From Nocardia sp. MH4 (GTDB lineage Bacteria; Actinomycetota; Actinomycetes; Mycobacteriales; Mycobacteriaceae), in NCBI RefSeq assembly GCF_019266065.1, contig NZ_LPNR01000091.1:1-64000 (forward strand): a DNA stretch of 64,000 nucleotides. Direction: 5' to 3'. The position numbers and the translations under genes were made by a program. The notes below the pieces were generated by a model. It worked only from the letters and a program-made list of their open reading frames with translations. It was not told the origin of the DNA and made no database searches. Positions 25,609 to 35,045 of the stretch are shown piece by piece (the first letter of the stretch is position 1; each line of letters opens with the position of its first letter).

Positions 25609-27261
25609 TTACAGCGCGAGATCGCGTCGGGTGACTTTGCCTGTCGCGTTGCGCGGCAGGGCTTCGGTGGTGAACCGCCATCGGGCGGGCACCTTGAAGT
25701 AGGCGAGCCGCGCGGCGACGAAGTCGCGCAGTTCGTCCGGCTCGACCGCGCCGGGCTCGGCGACCACCACGGCCGCCACCTCCTGGCCGAGATCGGGATG
25801 GGCGACGCCGAAGACCGCGCACTCGGCGACGGCGGGATGCTCGGACAGCACGTTCTCGATCTCGGTGGGGTAGACGTTCTCGCCGCCGCGCAGGATCAGG
25901 TCGGTGCGCCGGCCGGACACGGTGAGCCTGCCGTCGGTGACAGTGCCGAAATCGCCCGAGCGCAGCCAGCGTGCACTGTCGATGGCCTTGGCGGTCGCGG
26001 CCTCGTCGTTCCAGTAGCCGAGCATCACGTACGGGCTGCGGATGCAGATCTCGCCCTCCTCGCCGTCGGGCACGACCGCGCCCTCGGCGTCGCGGATCTC
26101 CACCGCCACCCCGAAGATCGGCCTGCCGACCGAGGCGTCGTCGGCGACCAGATCCAGCGGCGTGGCCACCGTCGCGGCGGTGCCGCTCTCGGTGAGCCCG
26201 TAGCTGGTGGTCAGCGCGAACTGCAGGGACGGGATCTTCTCGCGCAGGCTGGCCAGCAGCGCGGGCGAGGACGGCGCCGAATTGAGCGACAGCGCGCCCA
26301 GCGAGGACAGATCGTGCTGGGAGACATCGTGATCCAGCAGCCGCGAGGCCATGGTCGGCACGGCGGCCCAGTTGGTGACCCGCTCGCGCTCGACCAGGTT
26401 CAGCACCCGGCCGACCTCGAACGCGCCGTGCGGGAACACCGCGGCCGCGCCGGTCACCAGCCGGGGAATGACCAGGTTGTGCAGGCTGGCGATGTGGAAC
26501 AGCGGCGCGGTGACCAGGTAGCGGCGATCGCTCGGCGCGTCGCTGGGCGGCTGACCGGCGAACGCGGCGAGCATCGCGTCGGTGAAGCGGTGATAGTCGC
26601 TGATGGCCACCATGTTCCGCTGCGAGTGCACCACGCCCTTGGGCCTGCCGCTGGTGCCGCTGGTGTAGAGGATCACGGCCGGATCGTCTTCGCCCACCGG
26701 CGTATTCGGGATCTCGCCGCCGCCGAACTCGGTGATCAGGGCGGGCAGGTCGTCGTCCATGGTGAGGACCGGGATGTCGGTGCCGGTCTCGGCCAGCAGC
26801 GCGGCCCGCTTCGCGTCGGCGATCACCACGGTGGGCGCGGTGTGCTCGAGCCCGTAGGCGATCTCCGGCGGCGCCCACCAGGCGTTGTAGCCGACCGGGA
26901 TGGCGCCCAGGCATTGCGCGGCCCAGAAGGCGATCACCCAATCCGGGCCGTTGGCGGCCAGGATGCCGACCCGGTCGCCCTTGCCGACGCCGTAGCGGGT
27001 CGCCAGCGCGGTGGCCAGCGCGCCCGCCGCCGCGGCGTGCTCGGTGAAGGACAGCCGCCGGTCCTCGGTGATCAGGTAGTCACGCTCCCCCCAGCCCAGC
27101 GAGTGTTCGAGCAGTTCGCGCAGGCTGCGGCGGCGGTGCGCCAGCACCGGAATCGGCACGCCGAGCACCGGTTCGACGGTCAGTTCGAAGGGCGCGCCGG
27201 GCGCGGTCAGGCCCGCGGCGACCTTGGCCACGAATTCCTGTGGGTCCACTACATCGGTCAT
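25609..27261 (-). CDS. AMP-dependent acyl-CoA synthetase (FadD type)
   Basis: The 550-aa enzyme activates a carboxylic acid to its CoA thioester through an acyl-adenylate. Motifs in order: P-loop [34 protein letters not shown], and the C-terminal [11 protein letters not shown] with catalytic Lys. I chose the ATG at 27261, which has GGAGAA 9 nt upstream; an in-frame ATG at 27276 overlaps the alcohol dehydrogenase stop (TGATG) and is also possible. In this operon it would activate the acid formed by the oxygenase, hydrolase and dehydrogenase. Chain-length preference is not visible. Confidence 0.9.
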   Translation of the reverse strand: MTDVVDPQEFVAKVAAGLTAPGAPFELTVEPVLGVPIPVLAHRRRSLRELLEHSLGWGERDYLITEDRRLSFTEHAAAAGALATALATRYGVGKGDRVGILAANGPDWVIAFWAAQCLGAIPVGYNAWWAPPEIAYGLEHTAPTVVIADAKRAALLAETGTDIPVLTMDDDLPALITEFGGGEIPNTPVGEDDPAVILYTSGTSGRPKGVVHSQRNMVAISDYHRFTDAMLAAFAGQPPSDAPSDRRYLVTAPLFHIASLHNLVIPRLVTGAAAVFPHGAFEVGRVLNLVERERVTNWAAVPTMASRLLDHDVSQHDLSSLGALSLNSAPSSPALLASLREKIPSLQFALTTSYGLTESGTAATVATPLDLVADDASVGRPIFGVAVEIRDAEGAVVPDGEEGEICIRSPYVMLGYWNDEAATAKAIDSARWLRSGDFGTVTDGRLTVSGRRTDLILRGGENVYPTEIENVLSEHPAVAECAVFGVAHPDLGQEVAAVVVAEPGAVEPDELRDFVAARLAYFKVPARWRFTTEALPRNATGKVTRRDLAL

Positions 27262-27275
27262 GGTCTTGTTCTCCA

Positions 27276-28322
27276 TCAGGGAATGAGGACGGCGCGTCCG
27301 CGGATCGCACCCGCGTCGAGCCGGTCGAAGGCGGTGCGGGCATCGGCGAGGTCGAAGCGTTCGACCTCGGCGCGGACCTTGCCCGCGGCGGCCAGCGCGA
27401 TGACGTCGACGAGGTCGCTTCTGGTGCCGCCGTAGGACTTACGCACCGTGGCACCCCAGGGCAGGCCGGGGCCACCGGCCGGACCGGAGTCGATGCCGGG
27501 GATGCCACCGGCCAGACCCACCATCCGGTAGGCGCCGTTGGGCGCGACGGTTCGCACGGCCAGCTCGGCCGTGGCGTCGGCGCCGACGAAGTCGAACACC
27601 GCCTCGGCGCCGCGTCCGCCGGTGAGCTCGAGAATGGTGGCCGCGGTGTCGTCTCCGGCGGTCAGCGCGATGTCGGCGCCGCAGGCGGTGGCCAGGGCCA
27701 GCTTGTCGGGATCGACGTCGACCGCGATCACCCTGGTCTCGGTGAGCGCCTTCAGCAGCTGGACGGCGACGTGGCCGAGGCCGCCGATGCCGATCGCGAC
27801 CGCGGTCGCGCCCGGCCACAGCTGATCCAGCGCGCCGCGGATGGCGTGCATCGGGGTGAGCGCCGCGTCGGCCAGCGGGGCAGCCTGCGCGAAATCCATG
27901 TCGCCGATCGGGACGAACGAGCGCACCGGGATCCGCACGTACTCGGCCATGCCGCCGTCGGGGCCGAGGCCGGGGCACGGCGGCATGGCCGTACGCCCCG
28001 CCGCCAGACAGACGTTCTCGTTGCCGTGCAGGCACTCCCGGCACTCGCCACAGGACCAGCACAGGTAGACGAGCCCGCGCTCGCCGACCCGGCGGCCCGC
28101 CACCCGCGACCCGACCGCCTCGATGGTGCCCGCGATCTCGTGACCGAGGGTGAGCGGCTGCTCGCTCATCGGGAACGGCAGGCTCAGCACGAACGAATCC
28201 GAGTGGCAGATCCCGGCCGCACCGACCCGCAGGAGCAGATCGTCGGGTCCGAGATCGGGCACCGGCACCGTCCGCAGCTCCAGGGTGCCGGGCGCGGTCA
28301 GCTGCATGGCGCGCATCGTCAT
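27276..28322 (-). CDS. Zinc-dependent alcohol dehydrogenase, NAD(P)-linked
   Basis: The 348-aa enzyme has catalytic zinc ligands in GICHSDSF and [12 protein letters not shown], structural zinc cysteines in [18 protein letters not shown], and the nucleotide-binding motif [13 protein letters not shown]. It should oxidise an alcohol to an aldehyde or the reverse. The ATG overlaps the stop of the upstream serine hydrolase by 4 bp. The set monooxygenase, hydrolase, Zn dehydrogenase and FadD recalls the mymA (Rv3083-Rv3089) operon of M. tuberculosis, where AdhD has this place. Confidence 0.9.
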   Translation of the reverse strand: MTMRAMQLTAPGTLELRTVPVPDLGPDDLLLRVGAAGICHSDSFVLSLPFPMSEQPLTLGHEIAGTIEAVGSRVAGRRVGERGLVYLCWSCGECRECLHGNENVCLAAGRTAMPPCPGLGPDGGMAEYVRIPVRSFVPIGDMDFAQAAPLADAALTPMHAIRGALDQLWPGATAVAIGIGGLGHVAVQLLKALTETRVIAVDVDPDKLALATACGADIALTAGDDTAATILELTGGRGAEAVFDFVGADATAELAVRTVAPNGAYRMVGLAGGIPGIDSGPAGGPGLPWGATVRKSYGGTRSDLVDVIALAAAGKVRAEVERFDLADARTAFDRLDAGAIRGRAVLIP

Positions 28323-29464
28323 CGCAGCTCCCCCACCGCGTCGAAGGTGGCCTTCAGGTACCGGTCGCAGCGATCGGAGCCGATCAGGCCGGTCGCCATC
28401 CGATTCATGGTGTAGGCGAAGGTGATCCGGCGATCCAGGTCGTTGACGACCATCGAGCCGCCGTAGCCCGCCCACCAGCACACCCGGCCGTCGGGAATGT
28501 GCGGGAAGGTCTGCGGCCGGGGCAGCCCGTAGCCGATGCCGAAACGCAGCGGAGTCAGCAGCGCCAGGTCGATGCCGTCGGCCTGCTCGCGGAAGATCAG
28601 ATCGATGGTGGCGGGCGAGAGGAACCGCCTGCCGCTGAGCTCACCCGCGGTGGTGAGCAGCGACTGGATCCGGGCCACCGAGCGCGCGTTGCCGTGTCCG
28701 TTGGTGCCGCCGATCTCGGCCGCCCGCCACTGCGGCGTCGCCGTCTCGCCGATCTCGAGCCAGGGACTGGTGAGCGTCTTGATCAGCACGCTGTCCTGGT
28801 CGAGGGTCGACAGGTCGAACTCGGGCAGCTCCGGCGGGATCAGGGTGGCGATCCGGTCGGCGTGCTCGGGGCCGGTGCCGATGTGGAAGTCGGCGCCCAG
28901 CGGGCCCGCCAGTTCCTCGGCGAAGAAGCGACCCAGCGAGCGACCGGTGATGCGGCGCACCAGCTCACCGATGAGATGGCCGTAGTTGATGGCGTGATAG
29001 CCCGACGCGGTGCCGGGCTCCCACCAGGGCGCCTGGGTCGCCAGCCGGGCGGCGGCGGCCTCGGTGTCGTAGATGTCGGACAGCTCGATCGGCTTCTCCC
29101 AGCCGGACACACCCGAGGTGTGCGAGAGCAGGTGCCGGACCAGGATGGCGTCCTTGCCATTGGCCGCGAACTCCGGCCAGTAGGCGGCCACCCGCGCGTC
29201 GAGGTCGAGCTCGCCGCGGTCGACCAGCAGCAGCGCGCACAGGGCGGTCATCGTCTTGGTCACCGAGAAGACGTTGACCAAGGTGTCGGCACCCCACGGC
29301 ATGGTCCTGTCCGGATCGCGGTAGCCGCCCCAGAGATCCAGGACCGGATCACCGTCCACGGTGACACACAGTGCCGCGCCGACTTCGGAGCCCGCGTCGA
29401 GCTCCTCGTCGAAAGCGGCGCGCACACCGGCGAATTCGTCGCGACAGAAGCCGGCGGCGCTCAT
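28319..29464 (-). CDS. Serine hydrolase of the beta-lactamase (class C)/esterase family
   Basis: The 381-aa protein has the class C beta-lactamase-like esterase fold: nucleophile motif SVTK in NVFSVTKTMTALCALL, the tyrosine motif around YHAINYGHLIGELVRR, and a GYGGS-type segment (CWWAGYGGSMVVND) near the third motif. Such enzymes are usually esterases or lactonases, not antibiotic hydrolases. No signal peptide is visible, so it is cytosolic. Placed between a flavin monooxygenase and an alcohol dehydrogenase, it could hydrolyse an ester made by a Baeyer-Villiger-type step (inference). It overlaps both neighbours by 4 bp. Confidence 0.87.
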   Translation of the reverse strand: MSAAGFCRDEFAGVRAAFDEELDAGSEVGAALCVTVDGDPVLDLWGGYRDPDRTMPWGADTLVNVFSVTKTMTALCALLLVDRGELDLDARVAAYWPEFAANGKDAILVRHLLSHTSGVSGWEKPIELSDIYDTEAAAARLATQAPWWEPGTASGYHAINYGHLIGELVRRITGRSLGRFFAEELAGPLGADFHIGTGPEHADRIATLIPPELPEFDLSTLDQDSVLIKTLTSPWLEIGETATPQWRAAEIGGTNGHGNARSVARIQSLLTTAGELSGRRFLSPATIDLIFREQADGIDLALLTPLRFGIGYGLPRPQTFPHIPDGRVCWWAGYGGSMVVNDLDRRITFAYTMNRMATGLIGSDRCDRYLKATFDAVGELR

Positions 29465-30834
29465 CGGAGGACCCCGGTGGTCGCGCGCGCGGGCACCGGC
29501 AGCGTATTGCCCGCCGCGGCGGCGCGTTTCGCACCGCGCGCCATCTCCTTGGTCATCGCGCGCACATACGGCTCGAATTCGATCTGGATGGTGTGCCGGG
29601 GCGAGTCGTAGTAGCGACCGGTGCGCCGGGATTCCTGCTCGCGCAACACCGTATCGATCTCCGCGCGCGGCGGCAGGTGGTAGCGGCCGGTCAGGTACGC
29701 GGCGACCAGCTTGCTCTGCTGCTCGGCGAAGTTCACCAGCGTCGGCATCGGCTGGGCCAGGCCGAGATAGAACAGATTGTCCACGCCGGGCTTGTGCATC
29801 ATCTGGAACAACGGGAACCGGTTGGCGGCGTCGGGGACCAGCGCGGCGTCGGTGAGGAACGGGAAACTGATGTGATAGCCGGTGGCGCACACGATCACGT
29901 CGATCTGTTCGCTGCTGCCGTCGGCGAAATGTACGGTGTCGCCGTCCAAGCGGGTGATCGCGGGCTTGCATTCCACGTCGCCGCAGCCGGCCCGGTGCAG
30001 GAATTCCTCGCTCGCCGACGGGTGCGCCTCGAAGGGCTCGTGGTCGGGTGCCGGCAGGCCGTAGTTGCGCATGTCGCCGCGATTCTTGCGGACGAATCGC
30101 TGCTTGAGTTTCAGCGCCACCTTCGCCGGAATCCAGGACGGCATCGAACGCCGGTCGCCGACTTCGCCGTTCACGTATTTGGGCAGTACCCAGACACCGC
30201 GGCGAGCCGAGACGAACAGCTTCTCCGCGATGAATCGCTGGGACAGTTCCGAGGCGATATCGAGCCCGGAATTGCCCATCCCCACCACCACGACCCGCTT
30301 GCCGCGCATGTCGACCGGATCGAACGGGTCGTTGTAGGCGTGGCTGTGCATCAGCACGCCGTCGAATTCGCCCGGATAGTCGGGGAATCGGGGATTCCAG
30401 TGGTGGCCGTTGCACACGATCAGCGCGTCGTAGACCTCGGTGTCGCCCGCCGCGGTGGTCACCCGCCAGAGCCCGGCGTCGTCGCGCTCGGCGGCGGTGA
30501 CCAGGGTGTTGAACCGGATGTGGTCGCGCAGCTCGAAATGGTCGACGTAGTCCTTGAAGTACTGCAGCAGCTGGGAATGGTGCGGGAAGTGCGGCCATTC
30601 CTCGGGCGCCGGGAAGTCCTCGAACTGCAGGCGGTACTTCGAGGTGTCGATGTGCAGACTCTGATAGCAGGCCGACATCCCGTTGGGGTTCTTGTAGTAC
30701 CAGTTGCCGCCGACTTCGTCGGACGCCTCGTAGCAGTCGAACGGAATTCCGTTCTCGGCCAGCCTTTTGGCGACGGTGATCCCCGAGGGTCCGGCGCCGA
30801 TGACGCAGACCCGGGGCAATTCGCGTGTATTCAT
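29461..30834 (-). CDS. Flavin-containing monooxygenase
   Basis: The 457-aa enzyme has the FAD motif GAGPSG at the N-terminus, the NADPH motif GMGNSG in the middle, and a match to the FMO/Baeyer-Villiger fingerprint FxGxxxHxxxY (FDGVLMHSHAY). It should insert oxygen into a carbonyl or heteroatom substrate. CAGGAG lies 6 nt before the ATG at 30834; a TTG two codons upstream is not needed. It is the first gene of the operon and faces the TetR regulator. The promoter overlaps a perfect palindrome, so TetR repression is likely. Confidence 0.9.
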   Translation of the reverse strand: MNTRELPRVCVIGAGPSGITVAKRLAENGIPFDCYEASDEVGGNWYYKNPNGMSACYQSLHIDTSKYRLQFEDFPAPEEWPHFPHHSQLLQYFKDYVDHFELRDHIRFNTLVTAAERDDAGLWRVTTAAGDTEVYDALIVCNGHHWNPRFPDYPGEFDGVLMHSHAYNDPFDPVDMRGKRVVVVGMGNSGLDIASELSQRFIAEKLFVSARRGVWVLPKYVNGEVGDRRSMPSWIPAKVALKLKQRFVRKNRGDMRNYGLPAPDHEPFEAHPSASEEFLHRAGCGDVECKPAITRLDGDTVHFADGSSEQIDVIVCATGYHISFPFLTDAALVPDAANRFPLFQMMHKPGVDNLFYLGLAQPMPTLVNFAEQQSKLVAAYLTGRYHLPPRAEIDTVLREQESRRTGRYYDSPRHTIQIEFEPYVRAMTKEMARGAKRAAAAGNTLPVPARATTGVLR

Positions 30835-30850
30835 GCACAACTCCTGAACA

Positions 30851-30872
30851 GCGCGGTCACCGATGACCGCGC
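30851..30872 (-). promoter_or_regulatory. Inverted repeat in monooxygenase 5' leader
   Basis: GCGCGGTCA and TGACCGCGC form a perfect 9-bp stem with a 4-nt loop, ending about 5 nt upstream of the ribosome-binding site of the monooxygenase mRNA. It may be an RNA hairpin affecting translation or a second DNA site. Confidence 0.4.
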
Positions 30873-30903
30873 CGAGTGACGTGAACCACAGCGTAGCGGC
30901 TCG

Positions 30904-30920
30904 CTAGACATGGTGTCTAG
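30904..30920. promoter_or_regulatory. TetR operator CTAGACA-tgg-TGTCTAG with overlapping promoter
   Basis: This 17-bp perfect palindrome lies between the monooxygenase operon and tetR. On the minus strand it contains TAGACA, a near-consensus -35, with TACGCT 18 bp further as -10. On the plus strand TAAGAT (30938-30943) lies 7 nt before the tetR ATG, suggesting a leaderless tetR mRNA. One operator can thus control both directions. Confidence 0.7.
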
Positions 30921-30950
30921 TGAATGGGCGGATCGTCTAAGATGAGACGC

Positions 30951-31574
30951 ATGCCGACCGAACCCGCTGCGCGCCGCGGCTCCCTGCGCGAGGAACAGAA
31001 GCGCCTCACCAGGAACAAGATCGTGGAAACCGCGCGCTCACTGTTCGAGACCGAGGGTTACTCCGCGGTCCGGGTCGACGACATCGTCGCCGCCGTCGGC
31101 TGTAGCCGGGCCACGTTCTACCTGCACTTCACGAGCAAGAGCGAGGTGCTGCGGGCGATCGCCAACGAGGGCACGCTGACCAGCGTCCGGGAGTTCTACG
31201 CCGACCTGGACCGGGTGCTCACCACCGGCTCCAGGGCGGCGTTCGAGGAGTGGATGACCCGCGCGATCTACTGGTTCCTCACCAACAAGGACATGCTCCC
31301 GGCCTGGGACGAGGCCACCGCGCTCGAACCGGAGTTCCGCGCGGTCGCCCGCGAGGGGATCATGACGCTGGCCGACAGCATGCCCGCCTACCTCGCCCGC
31401 TGGCCCGAACAGCGCCGCGACGAGGCCAGGCTGCGGATCGAACTGCTCGTCGCCCAGCTGGAGCGGTTCTTCACCCGGTGGGCCATGCAGGGCGTCATCG
31501 ACGTCACGGCCGAGAAGGCCGCCACCGTGCTCACCGACGTCTGGTTCCCCGCGCTGCAGGCGCCGGCCGAGTAG
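30951..31574 (+). CDS. TetR-family transcriptional regulator
   Basis: The 207-aa repressor-type protein has an N-terminal TetR helix-turn-helix (RNKIVETARSLFETEGYSAVRVDDIVAAVGCSRATFYLHFTSK split across the domain) and an all-helical ligand-binding half (YWFLTNKDMLPAWDEATALEPEF). I chose the third ATG (30951), which fits the -10 at 30938; upstream in-frame ATGs at 30924 and 30942 overlap promoter sequence. It is divergent from the monooxygenase operon with a palindromic operator between them, so it probably represses that operon and itself. It ends 3 bp from the convergent membrane gene. Confidence 0.9.
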   Translation: MPTEPAARRGSLREEQKRLTRNKIVETARSLFETEGYSAVRVDDIVAAVGCSRATFYLHFTSKSEVLRAIANEGTLTSVREFYADLDRVLTTGSRAAFEEWMTRAIYWFLTNKDMLPAWDEATALEPEFRAVAREGIMTLADSMPAYLARWPEQRRDEARLRIELLVAQLERFFTRWAMQGVIDVTAEKAATVLTDVWFPALQAPAE

Positions 31575-31577
31575 GCG

Positions 31578-32201
31578 CTAGCGGGTGGGCCAGCCACCGT
31601 TGCGTTTGCTCTGATCGATCTCGTCGTCGCCGCCGGCCAGGTGCTGGATCCCGAGCTTCTCGGCGAACAGGTGCCGCTGGGTGATCCAGCCGAGCAGCGC
31701 CAGCCCGATCCAGGCCAGCACGGAGGTCACCTGCTGCCAGCCGGGCTCGGGATCGCGCAGGAACGCCAGCGAATCGCTCATCCGGCCCAGGCCGCTGACC
31801 ACCATGCTGGCGCCGCCGATCGAGGTCAGCCACAGCAGCGCGCGGGCGCGGAACTTCTCGGCCAGGAACGCGCCTGCCACGCACATGGCCAGCGCGACGA
31901 TCATGCTCAGCGCGACGTTCTTGTCGCCCGGCTGCAGGACCGTCGCCAACTTGGTGCCGATCATCGCGCCGGTCAGGCCGCCGATGAAATACGACGCGAA
32001 GCGGAACACCAGCGAGGTCACCACCCACGACGACACCGCGCCGATCAAGCCGACCAGCACCAGCCACGCCAGCGAGGCGTTGAACAGGTCGGCGATCATC
32101 CAGCCGAGGCCGAAGCCGATCGCCAGGATGCCCAGGTGGACCGAGCGGATCCCGTAGAAGCACAGCAGCGCTCCGACGATCACGACGACGATGCCATTCA
32201 T
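31578..32201 (-). CDS. Multi-pass membrane protein, DUF4203/TMEM198-like
   Basis: The 207-aa protein is mostly hydrophobic, with about seven helices starting MNGIVVVIVGALLCFYGIR and including LGILAIGFGLGWMIADLF, GGLTGAMIGTKLATVL and MIVALAMCVAGAFLAEKF. The C-terminus is cytosolic and charged (GGDDEIDQSKRNGGW). The pattern resembles the DUF4203 domain; function unknown. A GTG three codons upstream is an alternative start. It is divergent from the DUF6325-type gene. Confidence 0.7.
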   Translation of the reverse strand: MNGIVVVIVGALLCFYGIRSVHLGILAIGFGLGWMIADLFNASLAWLVLVGLIGAVSSWVVTSLVFRFASYFIGGLTGAMIGTKLATVLQPGDKNVALSMIVALAMCVAGAFLAEKFRARALLWLTSIGGASMVVSGLGRMSDSLAFLRDPEPGWQQVTSVLAWIGLALLGWITQRHLFAEKLGIQHLAGGDDEIDQSKRNGGWPTR

Positions 32202-32287
32202 AGCGTCCACGCTAGAACTCCGGGCGCCACCCCGGTTCACCCGATTCGGGTGAGGTGGACGCCGCCGGATCGGCGCACGATCAGGCC

Positions 32288-32719
32288 ATGGGATCAACAC
32301 CTGCGCTGGGCCCGGTCGATTTCCTCGTGCTCACCTTCCCCGGCACCGCCGTCGACGCGACCGTCGCCGACGCGCTCGCCGAGGTGGTCGGAAACGGCCT
32401 GGTGACGCTGCTCGATCTGATCGTGCTGACGATGGACGAAGCGGGCACGATCACCGAATCGGAGATCGACGACGACCTGGTCGAGGTGGGTCTCACCGGG
32501 CTCACCGCCGCCGACATCGACCTGGTCAGCGCGGCCGACGTGGAAGTCGTGCGCACCTCGATGGCGCCCGGCAGCACCGCGGTGATCCTGGTCTTCGAAC
32601 AGACCTGGGCCGCGCGGCTGGCGGCCGCGGTACGCGACGCCAGGGGTGAGGTGACGCTGCACGTTCAGGTGCCGCGCGATGTCGTCGAGTCCGCGGTCTC
32701 CGCGGCGACGACCGGCTGA
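32288..32719 (+). CDS. DUF6325-family protein
   Basis: The 143-aa protein (GPVDFLVLTFPG near the start; VVRTSMAPGSTAVILVFEQTWA in the middle) matches the actinobacterial DUF6325 pattern: a compact alpha/beta domain that often neighbours a SHOCT protein. That neighbour is present 12 bp downstream, so the two form a small operon. The related 1,3-beta-type membrane fold DUF1269 is similar. Function is unknown; a stress role has been suggested for relatives (inference from context only). Confidence 0.65.
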   Translation: MGSTPALGPVDFLVLTFPGTAVDATVADALAEVVGNGLVTLLDLIVLTMDEAGTITESEIDDDLVEVGLTGLTAADIDLVSAADVEVVRTSMAPGSTAVILVFEQTWAARLAAAVRDARGEVTLHVQVPRDVVESAVSAATTG

Positions 32720-32731
32720 GGAGGAACCAGC

Positions 32732-33058
32732 ATGCCACTACGAAGGGGCCGCGCCGGACGGCCGGGACTCCTGGGCACGATCGCCCGCACCGCGGTCGTC
32801 GCAGGCACCGCGACCGCCACCTCCAACGCCGTGAACAACCGGGCGGCCAGGAAACGCTCGGCCGAGCAGCAGACCGCCGCCCCGCCACCGGCGGCCGCCG
32901 CACCGCCGCCCCCGGCGTATGCCGCGCCGCCACCACCGCCACCACCCGCCGCACCGGTCGATCTGGTCGGGAAGTTGAAGGAGCTGAGCGACCTGCATTC
33001 GGCCGGTGCGCTCTCCGATGCCGAGTTCGCCGCCGCGAAGGCACAGCTGCTCGGCTGA
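32732..33058 (+). CDS. Small SHOCT-domain protein with proline-rich linker
   Basis: The 108-aa protein has a basic N-terminus with a short hydrophobic stretch (LLGTIARTAVVAGTATATS), a linker of Pro and Ala (residues about 48-75), and a C-terminal SHOCT motif (LVGKLKELSDLHSAGALSDAEFAAAKAQLLG overall). SHOCT motifs are short oligomerisation or interaction helices. TGAGGAGG lies before the ATG, overlapping the preceding stop. A strong terminator follows. Confidence 0.8.
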   Translation: MPLRRGRAGRPGLLGTIARTAVVAGTATATSNAVNNRAARKRSAEQQTAAPPPAAAAPPPPAYAAPPPPPPPAAPVDLVGKLKELSDLHSAGALSDAEFAAAKAQLLG

Positions 33059-33069
33059 GACCCCGCGCG

Positions 33070-33104
33070 ACAGCGCCCCGGCCCTGGGCGGCCGGGGGCG
33101 CTGT
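33070..33104. terminator. Strong hairpin terminator
   Basis: ACAGCGCCCCGGCC pairs with GGCCGGGGGCGCTGT (14 bp with one extra G) around a short loop, 11 bp after the SHOCT gene and 21 bp from the end of the convergent alkylsulfatase. It serves both directions. Confidence 0.8.
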
Positions 33105-33125
33105 TCATGAACCCCGAGCTGGGTC

Positions 33126-34949
33126 TCAGGGTGTGACGATCGGGAACCGCGGGTCGGGGGTCTCGATCACGCCGACCAGGGCTTTCAGGACCGACTGGTC
33201 GCCGTCGACCGTGACGCCTGCGAAGCCCTGGCCACCGAGCCCGGCCAGCAGTTGCGCCTTGGTCAGCGTCAGGGTGAGGTCGGCGGGACCGCGCAAGGGC
33301 GCGTACTCGGAGGCGGTCCGGTGGGTGAGCGCGCCGTTGGACATGGTCAGCCGGGTGACCGTGCCGCTGTCGGTCAGGTTCAGGTCCAGCACGAAGTCCG
33401 ATTCGGCGGCGCGCAGGCCGTCGACCCGGATCGCGATCGAGTCGATGATCATGTCGATCGTCAGCGCCGCCAGCATCTGCGGATCGGCGGTGTCGAGGGT
33501 GACCGGGGTCGGGCCGTTGCGCAGCTCGGTCGCGCCGACCAGGAAGAAGTTGCGCCAGGTCCCGTTCTCGCTGCCGTAGCCGAGGGTCTGATAGACCTCG
33601 GCCAGCGCTTCCTTGGCCGCCGTGTTGCCCGGGTCGGCGAAGACGGCGTGATTGAGCAGCGTCGCCGCGAACCGGTGGTCGCCCTCGGCCGCGTACGCCC
33701 GCCCCTTGGCCACGACCGCCTCGACACCGCCGTAGTCGGCAACGTAGCGCTTGGCCTGCTCCACCTCGGTGTGCTCCCACAGATGCGCCGGATTGCCGTC
33801 GAACCAGCCGAGATAGCGCTGGTAGATCGCTTTCACGTTGTGGCTGAGCGAGCCGTAGTAGCCGCGGTTGGCCCAGATGCCGTCCAAGCCGGGCGGGAAG
33901 GTGAGGACCTCCGCGATCTCCGGGCCGTTGAGACCCTGGTTGAGCAGGCGCAGGGTCTGATCGTGCAGGTAGGCGTACATGTCGCGCTGACCGGCCAGCC
34001 ATGCGGTCCAATTGTCGGCGCCCCAGGTCGGCCAGTGGTGGGAGGCGAAGGCGACATCGGCCCGGTCGGCGAAAAGGGCGATGGCCTCGTCCAGATAGCT
34101 CGACCAGATCCGCGAGTCGCGGACGAGTGCGCCGCGCAGGGTGAGCACGTTGTGCATGTTGTGGGTGGCGTTCTCGGCCATGCACAGGGCGCGGCGGTCC
34201 GGGAACAGGAAGTTCATCTCGGCGGGCGCCTCGGTACCGGGAGTGAGCTGGAAGAGGATGCGGACGCCGTCGACCACTTCCTCCTGGCCGGTGCGGGTGA
34301 TGTCCACGGTCGGCGGGATCAGGGTGACCGTGCCGGTGGAGGTAGTCATCCCCAGGCCGCAGCCGAGCTGGCCGTCGGGAGCCTTGGCCAGGCCGGTGCC
34401 GTACATGAAGATCGCGCGCCGGGTCATCGCGTTGCCCGCGTAGACGTTCTCGCTGACGGCGTGCTCGAGGAAGCCCTCCGGGGCGATGATCGGCACCTTC
34501 GGATGCCCGTCGGGCACGACGCCGCGCGCGCCGCCGAAGTGGTCGGCGTGCGAATGCGTGTAGATCAGGCCGGTGACCGGGCGGTCACCGCGATGCTTGC
34601 GATAGATCGCGAGTGCGGCGGCCGCGGTCTCGGCGGAGATGAGCGGGTCGATGACGATCACGCCCCGGTCGCCCTCGACGATCGTCATGTTCGACAGGTC
34701 GAAGTTGCGCACCTGGTAGATGCCCTCGGTGACCTCGAAAAGGCCCTGGATGTTGCACAACTGGCTCTGGCGCCACAGGCTCGGGTCGGCCGTCGGCGGG
34801 CACCGGTCGTCGAGGAAATCGTAGGCGCCGATATCCCACACCACCCGGCCGTCCGCCGCGGTGATGACCGGCGGGTCGAGCTTGTCGATCAAGCCCCGAT
34901 TGGCGTTGTCGAAGTCGGTCGTGTTCCCGAAGTCCGGATACGTGCCCAT
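33126..34949 (-). CDS. Alkylsulfatase, metallo-beta-lactamase type (SdsA/BDS1 family)
   Basis: The 607-aa enzyme hydrolyses linear alkyl sulfates to alcohol and sulfate using a binuclear zinc site. The metal motif THSHADHFGG is at about residue 145, with further ligands around AENATHNMHNVLTLRGA. A helical dimerisation domain (GRAYAAEGDHRFAATLLNHAVFADPGN) and a C-terminal SCP2-like domain (LTLTKAQLLAGLGGQGFAG) follow, as in SdsA1. No signal peptide is visible. The gene is 96 bp downstream of a large LuxR-type regulator on the same strand, which may control it. It gives a second route, besides the arylsulfatase, to organic sulfate esters. Confidence 0.9.
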   Translation of the reverse strand: MGTYPDFGNTTDFDNANRGLIDKLDPPVITAADGRVVWDIGAYDFLDDRCPPTADPSLWRQSQLCNIQGLFEVTEGIYQVRNFDLSNMTIVEGDRGVIVIDPLISAETAAAALAIYRKHRGDRPVTGLIYTHSHADHFGGARGVVPDGHPKVPIIAPEGFLEHAVSENVYAGNAMTRRAIFMYGTGLAKAPDGQLGCGLGMTTSTGTVTLIPPTVDITRTGQEEVVDGVRILFQLTPGTEAPAEMNFLFPDRRALCMAENATHNMHNVLTLRGALVRDSRIWSSYLDEAIALFADRADVAFASHHWPTWGADNWTAWLAGQRDMYAYLHDQTLRLLNQGLNGPEIAEVLTFPPGLDGIWANRGYYGSLSHNVKAIYQRYLGWFDGNPAHLWEHTEVEQAKRYVADYGGVEAVVAKGRAYAAEGDHRFAATLLNHAVFADPGNTAAKEALAEVYQTLGYGSENGTWRNFFLVGATELRNGPTPVTLDTADPQMLAALTIDMIIDSIAIRVDGLRAAESDFVLDLNLTDSGTVTRLTMSNGALTHRTASEYAPLRGPADLTLTLTKAQLLAGLGGQGFAGVTVDGDQSVLKALVGVIETPDPRFPIVTP

Positions 34950-35045
34950 GGTCCACCCTTGCCTCGTCGGAATCCTGGCGGTCCCGCGACCGTATCCGCG
35001 CGGGACGGGCGGGAAATCACCCGTTGTGGGTGAGTTCGGGCGGTA

